This document shows positions 8,486 through 16,466 of a DNA stretch of 64,000 nucleotides, in pieces; within the stretch, counting starts at the first letter, position 1, and each line of letters opens with the position of its first letter. A model generated the notes under the pieces. The model had not been told where the DNA came from, ran no database searches, and was given only the letters and a program-made list of their open reading frames with translations. Where the stretch lies: the NCBI RefSeq assembly GCF_023101345.1, contig NZ_CP095848.1, positions 178,501-242,500 on the forward strand, written 5' to 3'. The translations under genes and the position numbers were made by a program. The stretch is from Hymenobacter sublimis. GTDB taxonomy: Bacteria; Bacteroidota; Bacteroidia; Cytophagales; Hymenobacteraceae.

Positions 8486-9046
8486 CTACGGTTGAAGCTG
8501 CTGACTGAGCTGTTGAATCTGCTGCTCAGAAGCGGCCGTGGCTTTGGTGCCTGTTGCGGCGCCCGTAGCTCGCTCCGCCAGCAAATCAGTAAGCTGCCGA
8601 AGCTGCTCTAGGCGCTGGCCGGTGCGTTGCAACTCCGGGATTAGGGCCGTTACGTTGGCGGTAGCAGGAATTTCTACTACGGTAGGTTTCGAGCCGGTGG
8701 TCAGCTCATCGTGGCGCTCAATGGCCGCGGCCGTCATCATGTCGTCGCGGTAAAGCACCACGTCACCCTGCATGTTCACGGCTTTACCATCGGTTAGGCG
8801 GCGCCGGGAACCGTTTTTGCCGAGCAGGGTGCCATCGGGTTGCAGCGTTAGGCCATTACCAACGCGTAAGGGGCTAGTTAGAGGCGTGACTTTCCCCGCC
8901 TGCAGGCGGTACATCTTGCCATTCCGGGCAAAGGCCCCGTCTTTGAGTGTGGCCGCCGTAGCCGCCGATTTAGTAGTTTGAGCAACAGCAGAAAAAGCAC
9001 TGCCCCCTGACAACAGGGCAGCCAGCACGAGAGAGCGAAGTAGCAT
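8486..9046 (-). CDS. Exported DUF6799-like protein
   Basis: About 186 residues with a signal peptide (MLLRSLVLAALLSGGSAFSAVAQ). The middle holds two copies of a short beta module: FARNGKMYRLQAGKVTPL with LRVGNGLTLQPDGTLLGKNG, then RRRLTDGKAVNMQGDVVLY. This pattern matches the DUF6799 family that I associate with Hymenobacter and relatives. A Gln/Leu-rich helical C-terminus follows. Function is unknown. A start five codons upstream (9061) is also possible. It is a single gene with its own terminator. Confidence 0.75.
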   Translation of the reverse strand: MLLRSLVLAALLSGGSAFSAVAQTTKSAATAATLKDGAFARNGKMYRLQAGKVTPLTSPLRVGNGLTLQPDGTLLGKNGSRRRLTDGKAVNMQGDVVLYRDDMMTAAAIERHDELTTGSKPTVVEIPATANVTALIPELQRTGQRLEQLRQLTDLLAERATGAATGTKATAASEQQIQQLSQQLQP

Positions 9047-9137
9047 AGCGGGAGTGAGCATATAAAGTCGGGAAAGAGCGAGAAATACGCTAGCATACGG
9101 GGTAGCCCCGACTTGCGGCTAACCCCAACGCTGCAGG

Positions 9138-9566
9138 CTAGGCGCTGTGTAGGTGCTGGCGGCTATGCAGCCAATGGAGAGCAGCCTCTTCCGTGGCAAA
9201 GAGCCGAACGTGGGCAAGGTCGCTGAGGACCATGGGCGAGCCAGTTTGCTGCTCCTCAGGGCTAAGCTGCGCGGCTGAAACAAGGAACGCCAAATAAATT
9301 CGGCCGCGCAAAGAGGTAGCTACGCGCGGAATAAACTGGGTTAATACCCAATGCGTGTCGTCCTCACTGGCCGGCCCTCGGCCCCGCGAGTCGGCCAGCC
9401 AATACCTAACCGCCGCCGGCCGTGCTACGGTCAGGGCCGCCTCGTAACTTTGCTGCAGCTCAGCGGCCGAAACCGGCCGCGTCCAGCGAATGATAAGCAC
9501 TCCTAGCTCATCCGGGCGGCGAAACTCCACAAAATCGAGGGTGGTAGGGGGCTGGGATGGAGGCAT
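9138..9566 (-). CDS. Conserved hypothetical protein, about 142 residues
   Basis: Soluble alpha/beta protein, not recognised with certainty. It starts MPPSQPPTTLDFVEFRR and contains VLIIRWTRPVSAAELQQSYEAAL, YWLADSRGRG and GRIYLAFLVSAAQLSPEEQ, an order of strand, helix, strand, helix that recalls STAS/SpoIIAA-like folds; that is only an impression. The frame stays open further upstream, but that part is low-quality sequence overlapping the divergent MFS gene's promoter, so the ATG at 9566 is preferred. Confidence 0.65.
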   Translation of the reverse strand: MPPSQPPTTLDFVEFRRPDELGVLIIRWTRPVSAAELQQSYEAALTVARPAAVRYWLADSRGRGPASEDDTHWVLTQFIPRVATSLRGRIYLAFLVSAAQLSPEEQQTGSPMVLSDLAHVRLFATEEAALHWLHSRQHLHSA

Positions 9567-9781
9567 ACGGAGAACAGGTAGATGGAACAGCAGGCGGCGC
9601 GCGGCAACCACAAAATTGGTATTGGAGCCGCTTTGCCAGAAACCTATGGCGCCCGTAATGCAAGCCGGCGAAGGTTGTTTTATACGATAACGCAGGTAAA
9701 ACGGCTTGCGTAAGGCAAGAGCTCGGCACGGGGGACCTGTAAAAGTACCGTGTTGCTCCTGCCCACACCGGCCAGGGGAGC

Positions 9782-9789
9782 TACCTTTG
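9782..9789 (+). promoter_or_regulatory. -7 box TACCTTTG upstream of MFS gene
   Basis: Exact TAnnTTTG match 30 bases before the start codon; only a weak CTG is found at the -33 position (9759-9761). Confidence 0.5.
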
Positions 9790-9819
9790 CTCACTCGCTG
9801 GTTTTCGCCTTTCCGTTCT

Positions 9820-11121
9820 ATGTCCACTTCTGCTACCCCTCGCCATGATCCTTACGCCGCCCTGCGCATTCCTGATTTTCGGCGGCTGATTTCGGCCCGC
9901 GCGGCCATGGTAATGGCCACCCAGATTCAAGGGGTAGTGGTGAGCTGGCAGATGTTCAAGCTCACGAACGACCCGCTGGCTCTGGGCCTGATTGGGTTAG
10001 CCGAGGCCATTCCTAGCATTGTGGTGTCCTTGTACGCCGGCCATGTGGCCGATTCAGTACGCCGCAAAAACATTATCGTGTCAGCGGTGGCGGTATTGCT
10101 GCTCTGTTCGGTCTCGTTGTGGCTACTGTCGCGGCCAGCGGGGCTGACGTTGTTGCAGAAAGACGCTTTTTATACGCTACCCCTGTACGCGGTTATTTTC
10201 GTGAGCGGCATTGCCCGGGGCTTTTTGGGTCCGGCTTTGTTTTCATTTATGCCCCAGTTGCTCCCCGACCGGCAGGTGCTGTCCAACGCCATTACCTGGA
10301 ACAGTACTACCTGGCAGGCGTCTTCCGTAATCGGACCGGCTATTGGGGGCCTAATTGTGGGCTTGGCCGGCCGGCACCAAACCGACGCTGGTATTTCTAC
10401 GGCCTACGCCGTGGATGCCGTGCTAATGGCGGTGGCACTTAGTATTTTTATCAGCATTGCGGGCCGGCCCCTGCCGGCACGGGAGGGCGAGAAGCTCAGC
10501 CTGAAGGAAAGTCTACTGAGTGGGGTACAATTCATCTTTGGGAACCAGTTGGTGCTAGCCGCCTTGTCCTTGGATTTGTTTGCGGTGCTGTTTGGCGGAG
10601 CCGTGGCCCTGTTGCCCATCTTCGCCGATGATATTCTAAAAGTTGGGGCCGAAGGGCTGGGGTATCTGCGGGCTGCGCCGGCCGTTGGCTCGGTACTGAT
10701 GGCCATGAGCCTTACGTACTTTCCCATTCGGAAGTGGGCCGGGCGCAAGCTGCTGTGGGCCGTGGCCGGCTTTGGCCTAGCCACCATCGGTTTTGCCCTA
10801 TCCACCAACTTTTGGCTTTCCTTGGGGCTGCTGTTCCTAACCGGCGTCTTCGATTCCGTGTCAGTAATTGTGCGGTCTACGTTGCTGCACACCTTTACGC
10901 CGGAGCACATGAAAGGCCGCGTATCGGCCGTGAACAACATCTTTATTGGCTCGTCCAACGAAATTGGCTCGTTTGAGTCCGGGGCCGCGGCCAAACTACT
11001 GGGAGTGGTAAACTCCGTGGTATTTGGGGGCGCTATGACGTTGGTGGTTGTGGCAATTACGACCTTGAAAGCCAACAAACTGCGCAAGTTGGACCTGACG
11101 CCCCAGCCCCAGAAAGCATAG
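9820..11121 (+). CDS. MFS transporter (EntS-like exporter family)
   Basis: Inner-membrane major facilitator of about 433 residues and 12 predicted helices. The first-loop motif is seen in YAGHVADSVRRKNIIV, and FSFMPQLLPDRQVLSNAITWN is typical of the enterobactin-exporter-like (EntS) subgroup found in many bacteria. Substrate unknown; proton-driven efflux is likely. ATG 9820 gives MSTSATPRHDPYAALRIPDFRRL, the usual N terminus of these proteins, whereas the frame upstream of it overlaps the promoter. It converges on the NlpE-type gene over a shared terminator. Confidence 0.9.
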   Translation: MSTSATPRHDPYAALRIPDFRRLISARAAMVMATQIQGVVVSWQMFKLTNDPLALGLIGLAEAIPSIVVSLYAGHVADSVRRKNIIVSAVAVLLLCSVSLWLLSRPAGLTLLQKDAFYTLPLYAVIFVSGIARGFLGPALFSFMPQLLPDRQVLSNAITWNSTTWQASSVIGPAIGGLIVGLAGRHQTDAGISTAYAVDAVLMAVALSIFISIAGRPLPAREGEKLSLKESLLSGVQFIFGNQLVLAALSLDLFAVLFGGAVALLPIFADDILKVGAEGLGYLRAAPAVGSVLMAMSLTYFPIRKWAGRKLLWAVAGFGLATIGFALSTNFWLSLGLLFLTGVFDSVSVIVRSTLLHTFTPEHMKGRVSAVNNIFIGSSNEIGSFESGAAAKLLGVVNSVVFGGAMTLVVVAITTLKANKLRKLDLTPQPQKA

Positions 11122-11133
11122 GCGCCAAAAAGT

Positions 11134-11188
11134 ATGCCCACAAAAAGGCCCGCCTGAACTACGTTCGAGCGGGCCTTTTTGTGGGCAT
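11134..11188. terminator. Bidirectional terminator between MFS and NlpE-type genes
   Basis: Perfect 20-base inverted repeat, 11134-11153 and 11169-11188, with core GGCCCGC and A/T runs on both sides. Confidence 0.9.
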
Positions 11189-11200
11189 GAATAAGGTAGG

Positions 11201-11953
11201 TTACTTCTGGAAGGCCTGCTTCTGCTCTTGGGGGCAGATAGGATCCGGCTTCATTTCCAGGATTTTCTCTACTAACAAGGCCTCCTCAGCCCCCGATTGT
11301 GGGCCTTGTACTGTAGCCAGCACCCGCACGAAAACGGCTTGGCCGTCTTTTTTTCGGGTAGTGGTATAGCGGCGTTGCAGATCAGCGGTAAGCCCAGCTG
11401 GCGCTACTGTGTACCGCTTATCGGAACCGCATTCGATTAGGCTGGCAGCATCAGATTGGTAGGTAAACTTACCGGTGAACTCCCGGCGGGTGCCAGCGGC
11501 GCTCAGGTCGCTGTTAGCCGTACGGTTCAGGGTGTAGTCCTGGCCGGTTGCCTGCATGGGCTTACCCGTGGCATCCAGCAAGCGCAACGACTGGTCCGCT
11601 TCCACGGAGTAGCGGCGTACGGGGTCGTTGCCACTGGGCTCCAGGGTAACCACTTGCCCCCGGACCCGCCACGGGCCCCGGCGGTAATTAACCGGCGAGG
11701 TGCGCCCGAGGTAGGCTTCTTGCAACTCGTACAAGCTGTCGGGCCGGAGGGTAAGGCGAGTGGCGATGCCCTGGCAGTCGTTGCAAGGCATGGTATCAGC
11801 GTAGATGCCGGCCAGGGGGAGGGTAGCGGCACCGGCATCCTTGTCAGCGGCTGCGTTTTCAGAGCCAGTACCAAAAGGTTGCTCCCGGCCCTGGCAGGAA
11901 GCCAGCAGGCACAAGCCGCTGGCAGCAACTAAAAGTGAGTGCGAGAAAGTCAT
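11201..11953 (-). CDS. NlpE N-terminal-domain lipoprotein
   Basis: Lipoprotein of 250 residues, lipid anchor at Cys20 (LLASC). The N-terminal domain has GIYADTMPCNDCQGIATRLTL with the CxxC pair (Cys57, Cys60) of the NlpE copper-resistance/surface-sensing family, and the following GPWRVRGQVVTLE strand. The second half (EFTGKFTYQSDAASLIECGS, GLTADLQRRY) is a separate beta domain seen in many NlpE-like proteins of Bacteroidota. In Escherichia coli NlpE signals envelope stress and metal exposure; whether this protein does the same is unknown. No Cpx genes are near. Confidence 0.85.
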   Translation of the reverse strand: MTFSHSLLVAASGLCLLASCQGREQPFGTGSENAAADKDAGAATLPLAGIYADTMPCNDCQGIATRLTLRPDSLYELQEAYLGRTSPVNYRRGPWRVRGQVVTLEPSGNDPVRRYSVEADQSLRLLDATGKPMQATGQDYTLNRTANSDLSAAGTRREFTGKFTYQSDAASLIECGSDKRYTVAPAGLTADLQRRYTTTRKKDGQAVFVRVLATVQGPQSGAEEALLVEKILEMKPDPICPQEQKQAFQK

Positions 11954-12106
11954 AAGCAGAACATGTAGGGAGAAAATTTCCTACGCAGCCTCGTTTCCAA
12001 TAGATACCAAATAGCCGGTTTCGCTCTGATAATTCTGCAAATTGTGGATAAGTATGTGGATAACACAGGGTTTATGCACATGGTAAGCTATTTGCCTACG
12101 CCAGTA

Positions 12107-12709
12107 CTAGGCCCGCATCGGAACCAACAGAAAGGTGCCTTGCAGGCAGCGCACAAAGCCGCGTCGCTGATTGTCGCGGTTCAGGTCCTGCCGATGATAA
12201 GCACTATTGAGTGAGGGTGCTCCTACTAACAGCATGGTATAGCCCCGGCGGCGCACCAAGTAGCGGCGCAGGCCGGCCCCAGGTGCAGGCGTAAACTGCT
12301 CCTGAAATTGCTCCGCCGTGGCCCAGGCCGCTACCAGCGGCTCAGGGTCAGTTCCAGCAGCTTGGGCTTCGCGGTAGAGAGCAGCTAAGCGCACATCGGT
12401 GGTGTAGTGGTCTTCGGGCCGGAGGCGCACTACTAGGTCATGAGCTTGCCAGAGGTGCTTCATGGCATCTTTCTTCGGCAGAATTTCCCCGCAGTGGCGG
12501 CAAACGTGCTCGTCGGCTCGGCATACCAGCTGATCCGGGGTGGGGTAGGGCGCGGCCGATGCGGCTCGTTGCTCGCGCAGCACCTGCATCAGCGCCGAAA
12601 ACAACTCGCCCTCACTTACTCCGTGCTTGTGGCGCAGAATGTCAAGCGTGTGGCGGCTCAGCATGCCAAAGGTGAGGATGTCGTGTAAGTCGGTGCGCAG
12701 CGCTAGCAT
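12107..12709 (-). CDS. Hypothetical protein with C2H2-type zinc-binding pattern
   Basis: 200 residues, cytoplasmic, not recognised. The N-terminal third is helical (TLDILRHKHGVSEGELFSAL). The middle has C70-x2-C73-x11-H85-x4-H90 (CRHCGEILPKK...KHLWQAH), which would fit a classical C2H2 zinc finger, rare in bacteria. The C-terminal third is basic with RRYLVRRRGYTMLLVG. It may bind nucleic acid or mediate protein contacts; nothing nearby tells which. Start at ATG 12709. Confidence 0.7.
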   Translation of the reverse strand: MLALRTDLHDILTFGMLSRHTLDILRHKHGVSEGELFSALMQVLREQRAASAAPYPTPDQLVCRADEHVCRHCGEILPKKDAMKHLWQAHDLVVRLRPEDHYTTDVRLAALYREAQAAGTDPEPLVAAWATAEQFQEQFTPAPGAGLRRYLVRRRGYTMLLVGAPSLNSAYHRQDLNRDNQRRGFVRCLQGTFLLVPMRA

Positions 12710-12753
12710 GGTTGACTATAAGTCCGAAACCAGGGCGGAGGTTCCGTGAATGG

Positions 12754-12804
12754 CAGGCAAAGAAAAAGCGCCGCAGCTCAGCTGCGGCGCTTTTTCTTTG
12801 CCTG
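12754..12804. terminator. Palindromic terminator, 25-bp arms
   Basis: Arms 12754-12778 and 12780-12804 are perfect reverse complements around one base. It lies between two minus-strand genes, just past the hydrolase stop codon, with AAAAAG / CTTTTT in the arms. Confidence 0.85.
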
Positions 12805-12818
12805 AGCAGCTCGCTACG

Positions 12819-14300
12819 TTAGCGGCTGGCCTGGGCCGATTTCGGGGCGCGTTTAGTGGGTTTGGGGGTCGTAGCCGTTTTGGTGTCCGAGGTGGGTAGG
12901 GGCTGGGGCCGCTCCGTATTTTCGAATATCCATTCCCGAACCGTTGTCAGGGTTTTCGGCGAGAAGGTTGGTGCTTGCTCCCCGTTGACTAAGGGCCAGT
13001 CCTTCATTTCGGGCTGAAACCAGTGGTTGACACCCGCCAGCTTTGCCGATTTCACTTTAGCATTCTTCAGTCCTTGTTTTAGCGGGCCCATGTTTTGACT
13101 GGGGTCTACCTGCAAATCGTTGGAGCCGCCCAGCAGCAGTACCGGGCACTTCACCTCGGCTAAGCTGCGGGTCGGGTCAAAATCGAGGAAGTAGCGCGAC
13201 CAGGGCGAGGTGAGCTGCACGGCGCGAGCCCGGGCCATGTGGGGGTCCATGTCGGTGTTGTTGAAGCGCAGGGTAGCGGCCACTTTGCCACGGGCCTGGT
13301 TATCGTTGGGCGTCTGTCGGATGATTTCTACCATCTCTTTGTGCAACTCCAGCGCGGCTTTCACCTGGGCCGGGTTTGAGCCGATCAAGCGCATAATCTC
13401 CACCTGTTGCCGCAATATCACGTCGCGGCCCGGAATCCCGTAGCCCGACAAGGCTACCACGAAGGCCGGGGTAGCGGGCTGCTGCTCCGCGGCAGCCAAA
13501 AGTGCCACGTTAGCTCCCTCTCCGTGACCAATCAGACCAATGTAGCGCTGGTCGATGAGGGGTTTGGCCCGCAAGTATACCATGGCGGCCTGGGCATCCG
13601 ATACCAGATCCACGGTGGTGGTAGTGAAGTGGTTGCCCTGAGATTTGCCCACGCCCCGGTCGTCGAAGCGCAGCACGGCAATACCGCGGCGGGTGAGGTG
13701 GTCGGCCAGTGACCCGAACATGCGGTAATCTTGCTGCTCCACGTCGCGGTTCTGGGGGCCATTGTCGGAGAGCAGCACCACGGCCGGGAAAGGACCAGGA
13801 CCGGCCGGAATAGTGAGGGTGCCAGCTAAGGCCAGGTCGGCTTTGGTATTCAGAAACTTAACGTCTTCCTCGCGGTAGGGCGGGGTTAGGCGGGGCTTGC
13901 TGGCGGCCACGGGCTGAGTTGCGGGCTTGAGGCGCGTAAGCGTGAGCGGAGCCGTGAGGCCGGGCTGGGACCAGGTGCCCTGGAATGTGGTGCCCCCGTC
14001 CTTCACTTTGCCCACAAACTTGCTACCAGCCTGCTCAATACTAACGGTAATGTCAGCGCCTTTCAGGGTTACCTCGGCGGGCATGCGGCTGATGCGCTGC
14101 TGAGGAGCATCCAGCGCCGCGTAGTAGGCACCATTAGACAACGGAACCAGGGTGATAATCAGCGTCAGCTGACCGCCCGGTACCTTCAACGGGCCCTTCC
14201 ACTGGCCGTTCAGGGTAGGCGGGTCGCCGGCCGCTAACAAGGTCAGCGGTAGCCAATACAGGAGCCAAAGCAGGAAAAGTGCGGGTAGGGTTTTCTTCAT
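12819..14300 (-). CDS. Exported alpha/beta-hydrolase-fold protein lacking the nucleophile serine
   Basis: 493 residues with signal peptide (MKKTLPALFLLWLLYWLPLTLLAAG). Residues about 30-125 form a beta-rich domain (NGQWKGPLKVPGGQLTLIIT) often found ahead of this hydrolase. The hydrolase domain has PAVVLLSDNGPQNRD (oxyanion region), VLRFDDRGVGKS, and the nucleophile elbow, which should read GHSEG but reads GHGEG with Gly at residue 260 (codon at 13521-13523). The acid Asp395 (GGSNDLQVDP) and His426 (GVNHWFQ) are kept. Serine esterase or peptidase activity is therefore doubtful. The C-terminal tail is Thr/Lys/Pro-rich. Confidence 0.88.
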   Translation of the reverse strand: MKKTLPALFLLWLLYWLPLTLLAAGDPPTLNGQWKGPLKVPGGQLTLIITLVPLSNGAYYAALDAPQQRISRMPAEVTLKGADITVSIEQAGSKFVGKVKDGGTTFQGTWSQPGLTAPLTLTRLKPATQPVAASKPRLTPPYREEDVKFLNTKADLALAGTLTIPAGPGPFPAVVLLSDNGPQNRDVEQQDYRMFGSLADHLTRRGIAVLRFDDRGVGKSQGNHFTTTTVDLVSDAQAAMVYLRAKPLIDQRYIGLIGHGEGANVALLAAAEQQPATPAFVVALSGYGIPGRDVILRQQVEIMRLIGSNPAQVKAALELHKEMVEIIRQTPNDNQARGKVAATLRFNNTDMDPHMARARAVQLTSPWSRYFLDFDPTRSLAEVKCPVLLLGGSNDLQVDPSQNMGPLKQGLKNAKVKSAKLAGVNHWFQPEMKDWPLVNGEQAPTFSPKTLTTVREWIFENTERPQPLPTSDTKTATTPKPTKRAPKSAQASR

Positions 14301-14659
14301 AAAATGAAAGTCAACAGGGGTATTTTACCGCTAAGCGCGCATACTAGGTATGAAAATATCAAACTTGACGCATACATACCAGCCAGAGTTACGCCCGCAA
14401 CCGCAGAACCCGATTAGAGGTAGTGAGAAGGGCTAAAATTTTTTAGCACCTCCCGTCTATTGTTCAGGTTGTGAACATCTGATGCCCTCTATATTGATTC
14501 CGGCCTGAACCTGCTAGTTCAGGAGCCAAAAAGTGGGTTGGTGCTACCCGGTCCGGGAGGTAGCGCAGTATTATTGCTATGGTGTGTGCTGCGCTTGCAG
14601 GCGCTTTACTGGTTCCGGGTTACCTTGCCCTACCTCATGTACTTCTTCATGCTGAGCTG
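14301..14659. other. Divergent intergenic region
   Basis: About 360 bases between the hydrolase-fold gene and the SGNH gene, which diverge. It is AT-richer in the first half and must carry both promoters. I saw no exact TAnnTTTG box, no repeat and no RNA structure. The frame of the SGNH gene is open from 14579, so the gene could begin there. Confidence 0.4.
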
Positions 14660-15355
14660 ATGCCTTACTTACTTATGCGCTGGGTGAGAGCCGGGGCGCT
14701 CCTACTGCTTTTCGCCGTTGCTGCCCACCATAGCCGGGCCCAGACTCCGGCCATCAACCCGGCTCAATGGGCCGCCGAGCTGCGCGCCTTCGCCCGCCAG
14801 GATAGTCTTGCGCCCCCGCCCAGGCGGCCTATTTTGTTTTACGGCAGCTCATCCATCCGGAAGTGGGAAACCTTGCGGCAAGACTTCCCAGGCCAGCCCG
14901 TGCTCAACCGTGGCTTTGGCGGCTCCCGCTTCCCCGATGCCCTGTACTTTTTCGACAAGCTGGTTGTCGCCTACCAGCCGCGGCAGGTTGTACTCTACGA
15001 GGGCGACAACGACATTGGGTCTGGGGCTACCGCGCAAGAAGTATTTCAGTCATTTTTAGCCTTTGAGAAGCTGATGCAGCAGAAGCTGCCCAAAGTGCCG
15101 CTGGTGTTTCTGGCCATTAAGCCCAGCCCCTCCCGTTGGGCGCTCTACCCGAAAGTGCAGGAAGCCAACCGCCTCATTCGGGAATACATTGCCGCCCACC
15201 CCAAACGCCTACGCTTCGTGGATGTGGCTACCCCCATGCTAGGGCCCAATGGCCGGCCCCGCCCGGAACTGTTCGTGGCGGACAGCCTGCACATGACGCC
15301 CGCAGGGTATGAGCTGTGGAAGGGGGTAGTAGGGAAAGGGTTGGGGAAGAGGTAG
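14660..15355 (+). CDS. Exported SGNH/GDSL-family hydrolase
   Basis: About 231 residues with a signal peptide ending RAQ. The four SGNH blocks are complete: FYGSSSIRKW (nucleophile Ser), NRGFGGSRFPD (Gly), YEGDNDI (Asn) and DSLHMTPAGY (Asp and His). Such proteins in Bacteroidota are esterases acting on acetylated sugars or lipids in the periplasm; the substrate here is unknown. ATG codons at 14579, 14660 and 14675 are in frame; 14660 or 14675 gives a normal signal peptide, 14579 an overlong one. Confidence 0.85.
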   Translation: MPYLLMRWVRAGALLLLFAVAAHHSRAQTPAINPAQWAAELRAFARQDSLAPPPRRPILFYGSSSIRKWETLRQDFPGQPVLNRGFGGSRFPDALYFFDKLVVAYQPRQVVLYEGDNDIGSGATAQEVFQSFLAFEKLMQQKLPKVPLVFLAIKPSPSRWALYPKVQEANRLIREYIAAHPKRLRFVDVATPMLGPNGRPRPELFVADSLHMTPAGYELWKGVVGKGLGKR

Positions 15356-15372
15356 CAGGTAACCTTGTCGCT

Positions 15373-16290
15373 CTACTCAAGTGAGGGAAGCGTTTGGTTG
15401 ATGATGCTTTTAATCCATTGGTATTCCGGCAACCGCTCTAGCTTCAAAAGCAATTCTGTTGGTATTCCCGCCAATCCAACCAAAGCTCCTGCGAGCTGAC
15501 CTGCAATGGAGGCGTTCGTATCCGTGTCGCCGCCGGTAGCAATAAGTTGTTGCAACAAGCCAGCTAATCCAAGGTCGAGAATTTTGGTGGCACAAAAGAT
15601 AGCAAAGGGCACCGAGTTTACGACGTAGCCATTGTTTCCTAAGTGGGCTACGTCGGCAATAGTAGCAGTGCGCGGATACTCATTTATTGTCAGAAGCCGG
15701 TCTTTCAGATTCGTGTCGGGCAGTTCGGGAAGAATGAGGCTGATGAGGTTGTTGCGACCATTCCAGGTACGCGCAGTAGCAGCTTTAATGGCTAAGTACA
15801 CGGCTAACGAGCCCACATAAGCTTCCTCATTTTGGTGGGTGATGCGGCAGGCATCGTACAGGTGTTGCCGGGTAGTGGCGGAATAAAATGCAAAGGGTGC
15901 CACGCGCATGGCTGCCCCATTGCCGGCAGCATATTGCCCGCGCCGGCCGGTTTGGGTCCAGTGGATTCCTGCCTCCATCTCGCGCACAGCCTTTAGAGTG
16001 CTGGCTCCCAGACCAACCAATTTTGCTTGCCGATAATACACCCGAAACTGCTCTGCAAGTAATTCCGGATCAAAAGGACCATTAGCTAGTACTTCGCAAG
16101 TTGCCAGCGTGAGTTGCGTGTCATCGGTAATAGTCCAACGCCGGGATACCGCCGGCTTGCCGCCTAGGTAAAAGGTAGCAGCAGGTGGCGTCACCTCGTT
16201 TTCAAAGCTGCTGCCCCAGGCATCTCCAATAGCGCCACCCAAGATGCACGCGACGAAGCTATCGTGCAGGCTAGAATAAACATGAGTCAT
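15373..16290 (-). CDS. ADP-ribosylglycohydrolase family protein
   Basis: 305 residues, cytoplasmic. It has the metal-binding signatures of the DraG/ARH family: GGAIGDAWGSSFE at the N terminus, TITDDTQLTL, GNGAAMRVAP and the C-terminal GGDTDTNASIAGQLAGAL. These enzymes remove ADP-ribose from proteins or nucleic acids using two magnesium ions. No ADP-ribosyltransferase gene is adjacent, so the target is unknown. Codon use looks less GC-rich than the neighbours. A promoter-like pair TTTG (16343-16340), 21 bases, TACCTTTT (16318-16311) lies upstream on the same strand. Confidence 0.92.
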   Translation of the reverse strand: MTHVYSSLHDSFVACILGGAIGDAWGSSFENEVTPPAATFYLGGKPAVSRRWTITDDTQLTLATCEVLANGPFDPELLAEQFRVYYRQAKLVGLGASTLKAVREMEAGIHWTQTGRRGQYAAGNGAAMRVAPFAFYSATTRQHLYDACRITHQNEEAYVGSLAVYLAIKAATARTWNGRNNLISLILPELPDTNLKDRLLTINEYPRTATIADVAHLGNNGYVVNSVPFAIFCATKILDLGLAGLLQQLIATGGDTDTNASIAGQLAGALVGLAGIPTELLLKLERLPEYQWIKSIINQTLPSLE

Positions 16291-16400
16291 GGTTTAAAGG
16301 AGAAGTAGCTAAAAGGTAGTCAGATACTCGTAGCCAGAACAAAGTAATAAGGTGAGATTACAAAGAAACCTCCTACTACCAACCTAGGCCGCCCCCGCCG

Positions 16401-16408
16401 TACCTTCG
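16401..16408 (+). promoter_or_regulatory. -7-like box TACCTTCG upstream of uvrA
   Basis: Seven of eight positions match TAnnTTTG, 58 bases before the uvrA start. No clear SOS-type operator was seen. Confidence 0.35.
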
Positions 16409-16466
16409 CCTGCCCAAACTACCCCGGCCGGAAACCAAACCCTAGCCCCGGGCTGTTGAACGACCT

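Noticed and set aside
9567..9827. N-terminal extension of the minus-strand gene ending at 9138
   Set aside because: Cys/Arg-rich with no homology-like pattern and overlapping the divergent MFS promoter; ATG 9566 is better.
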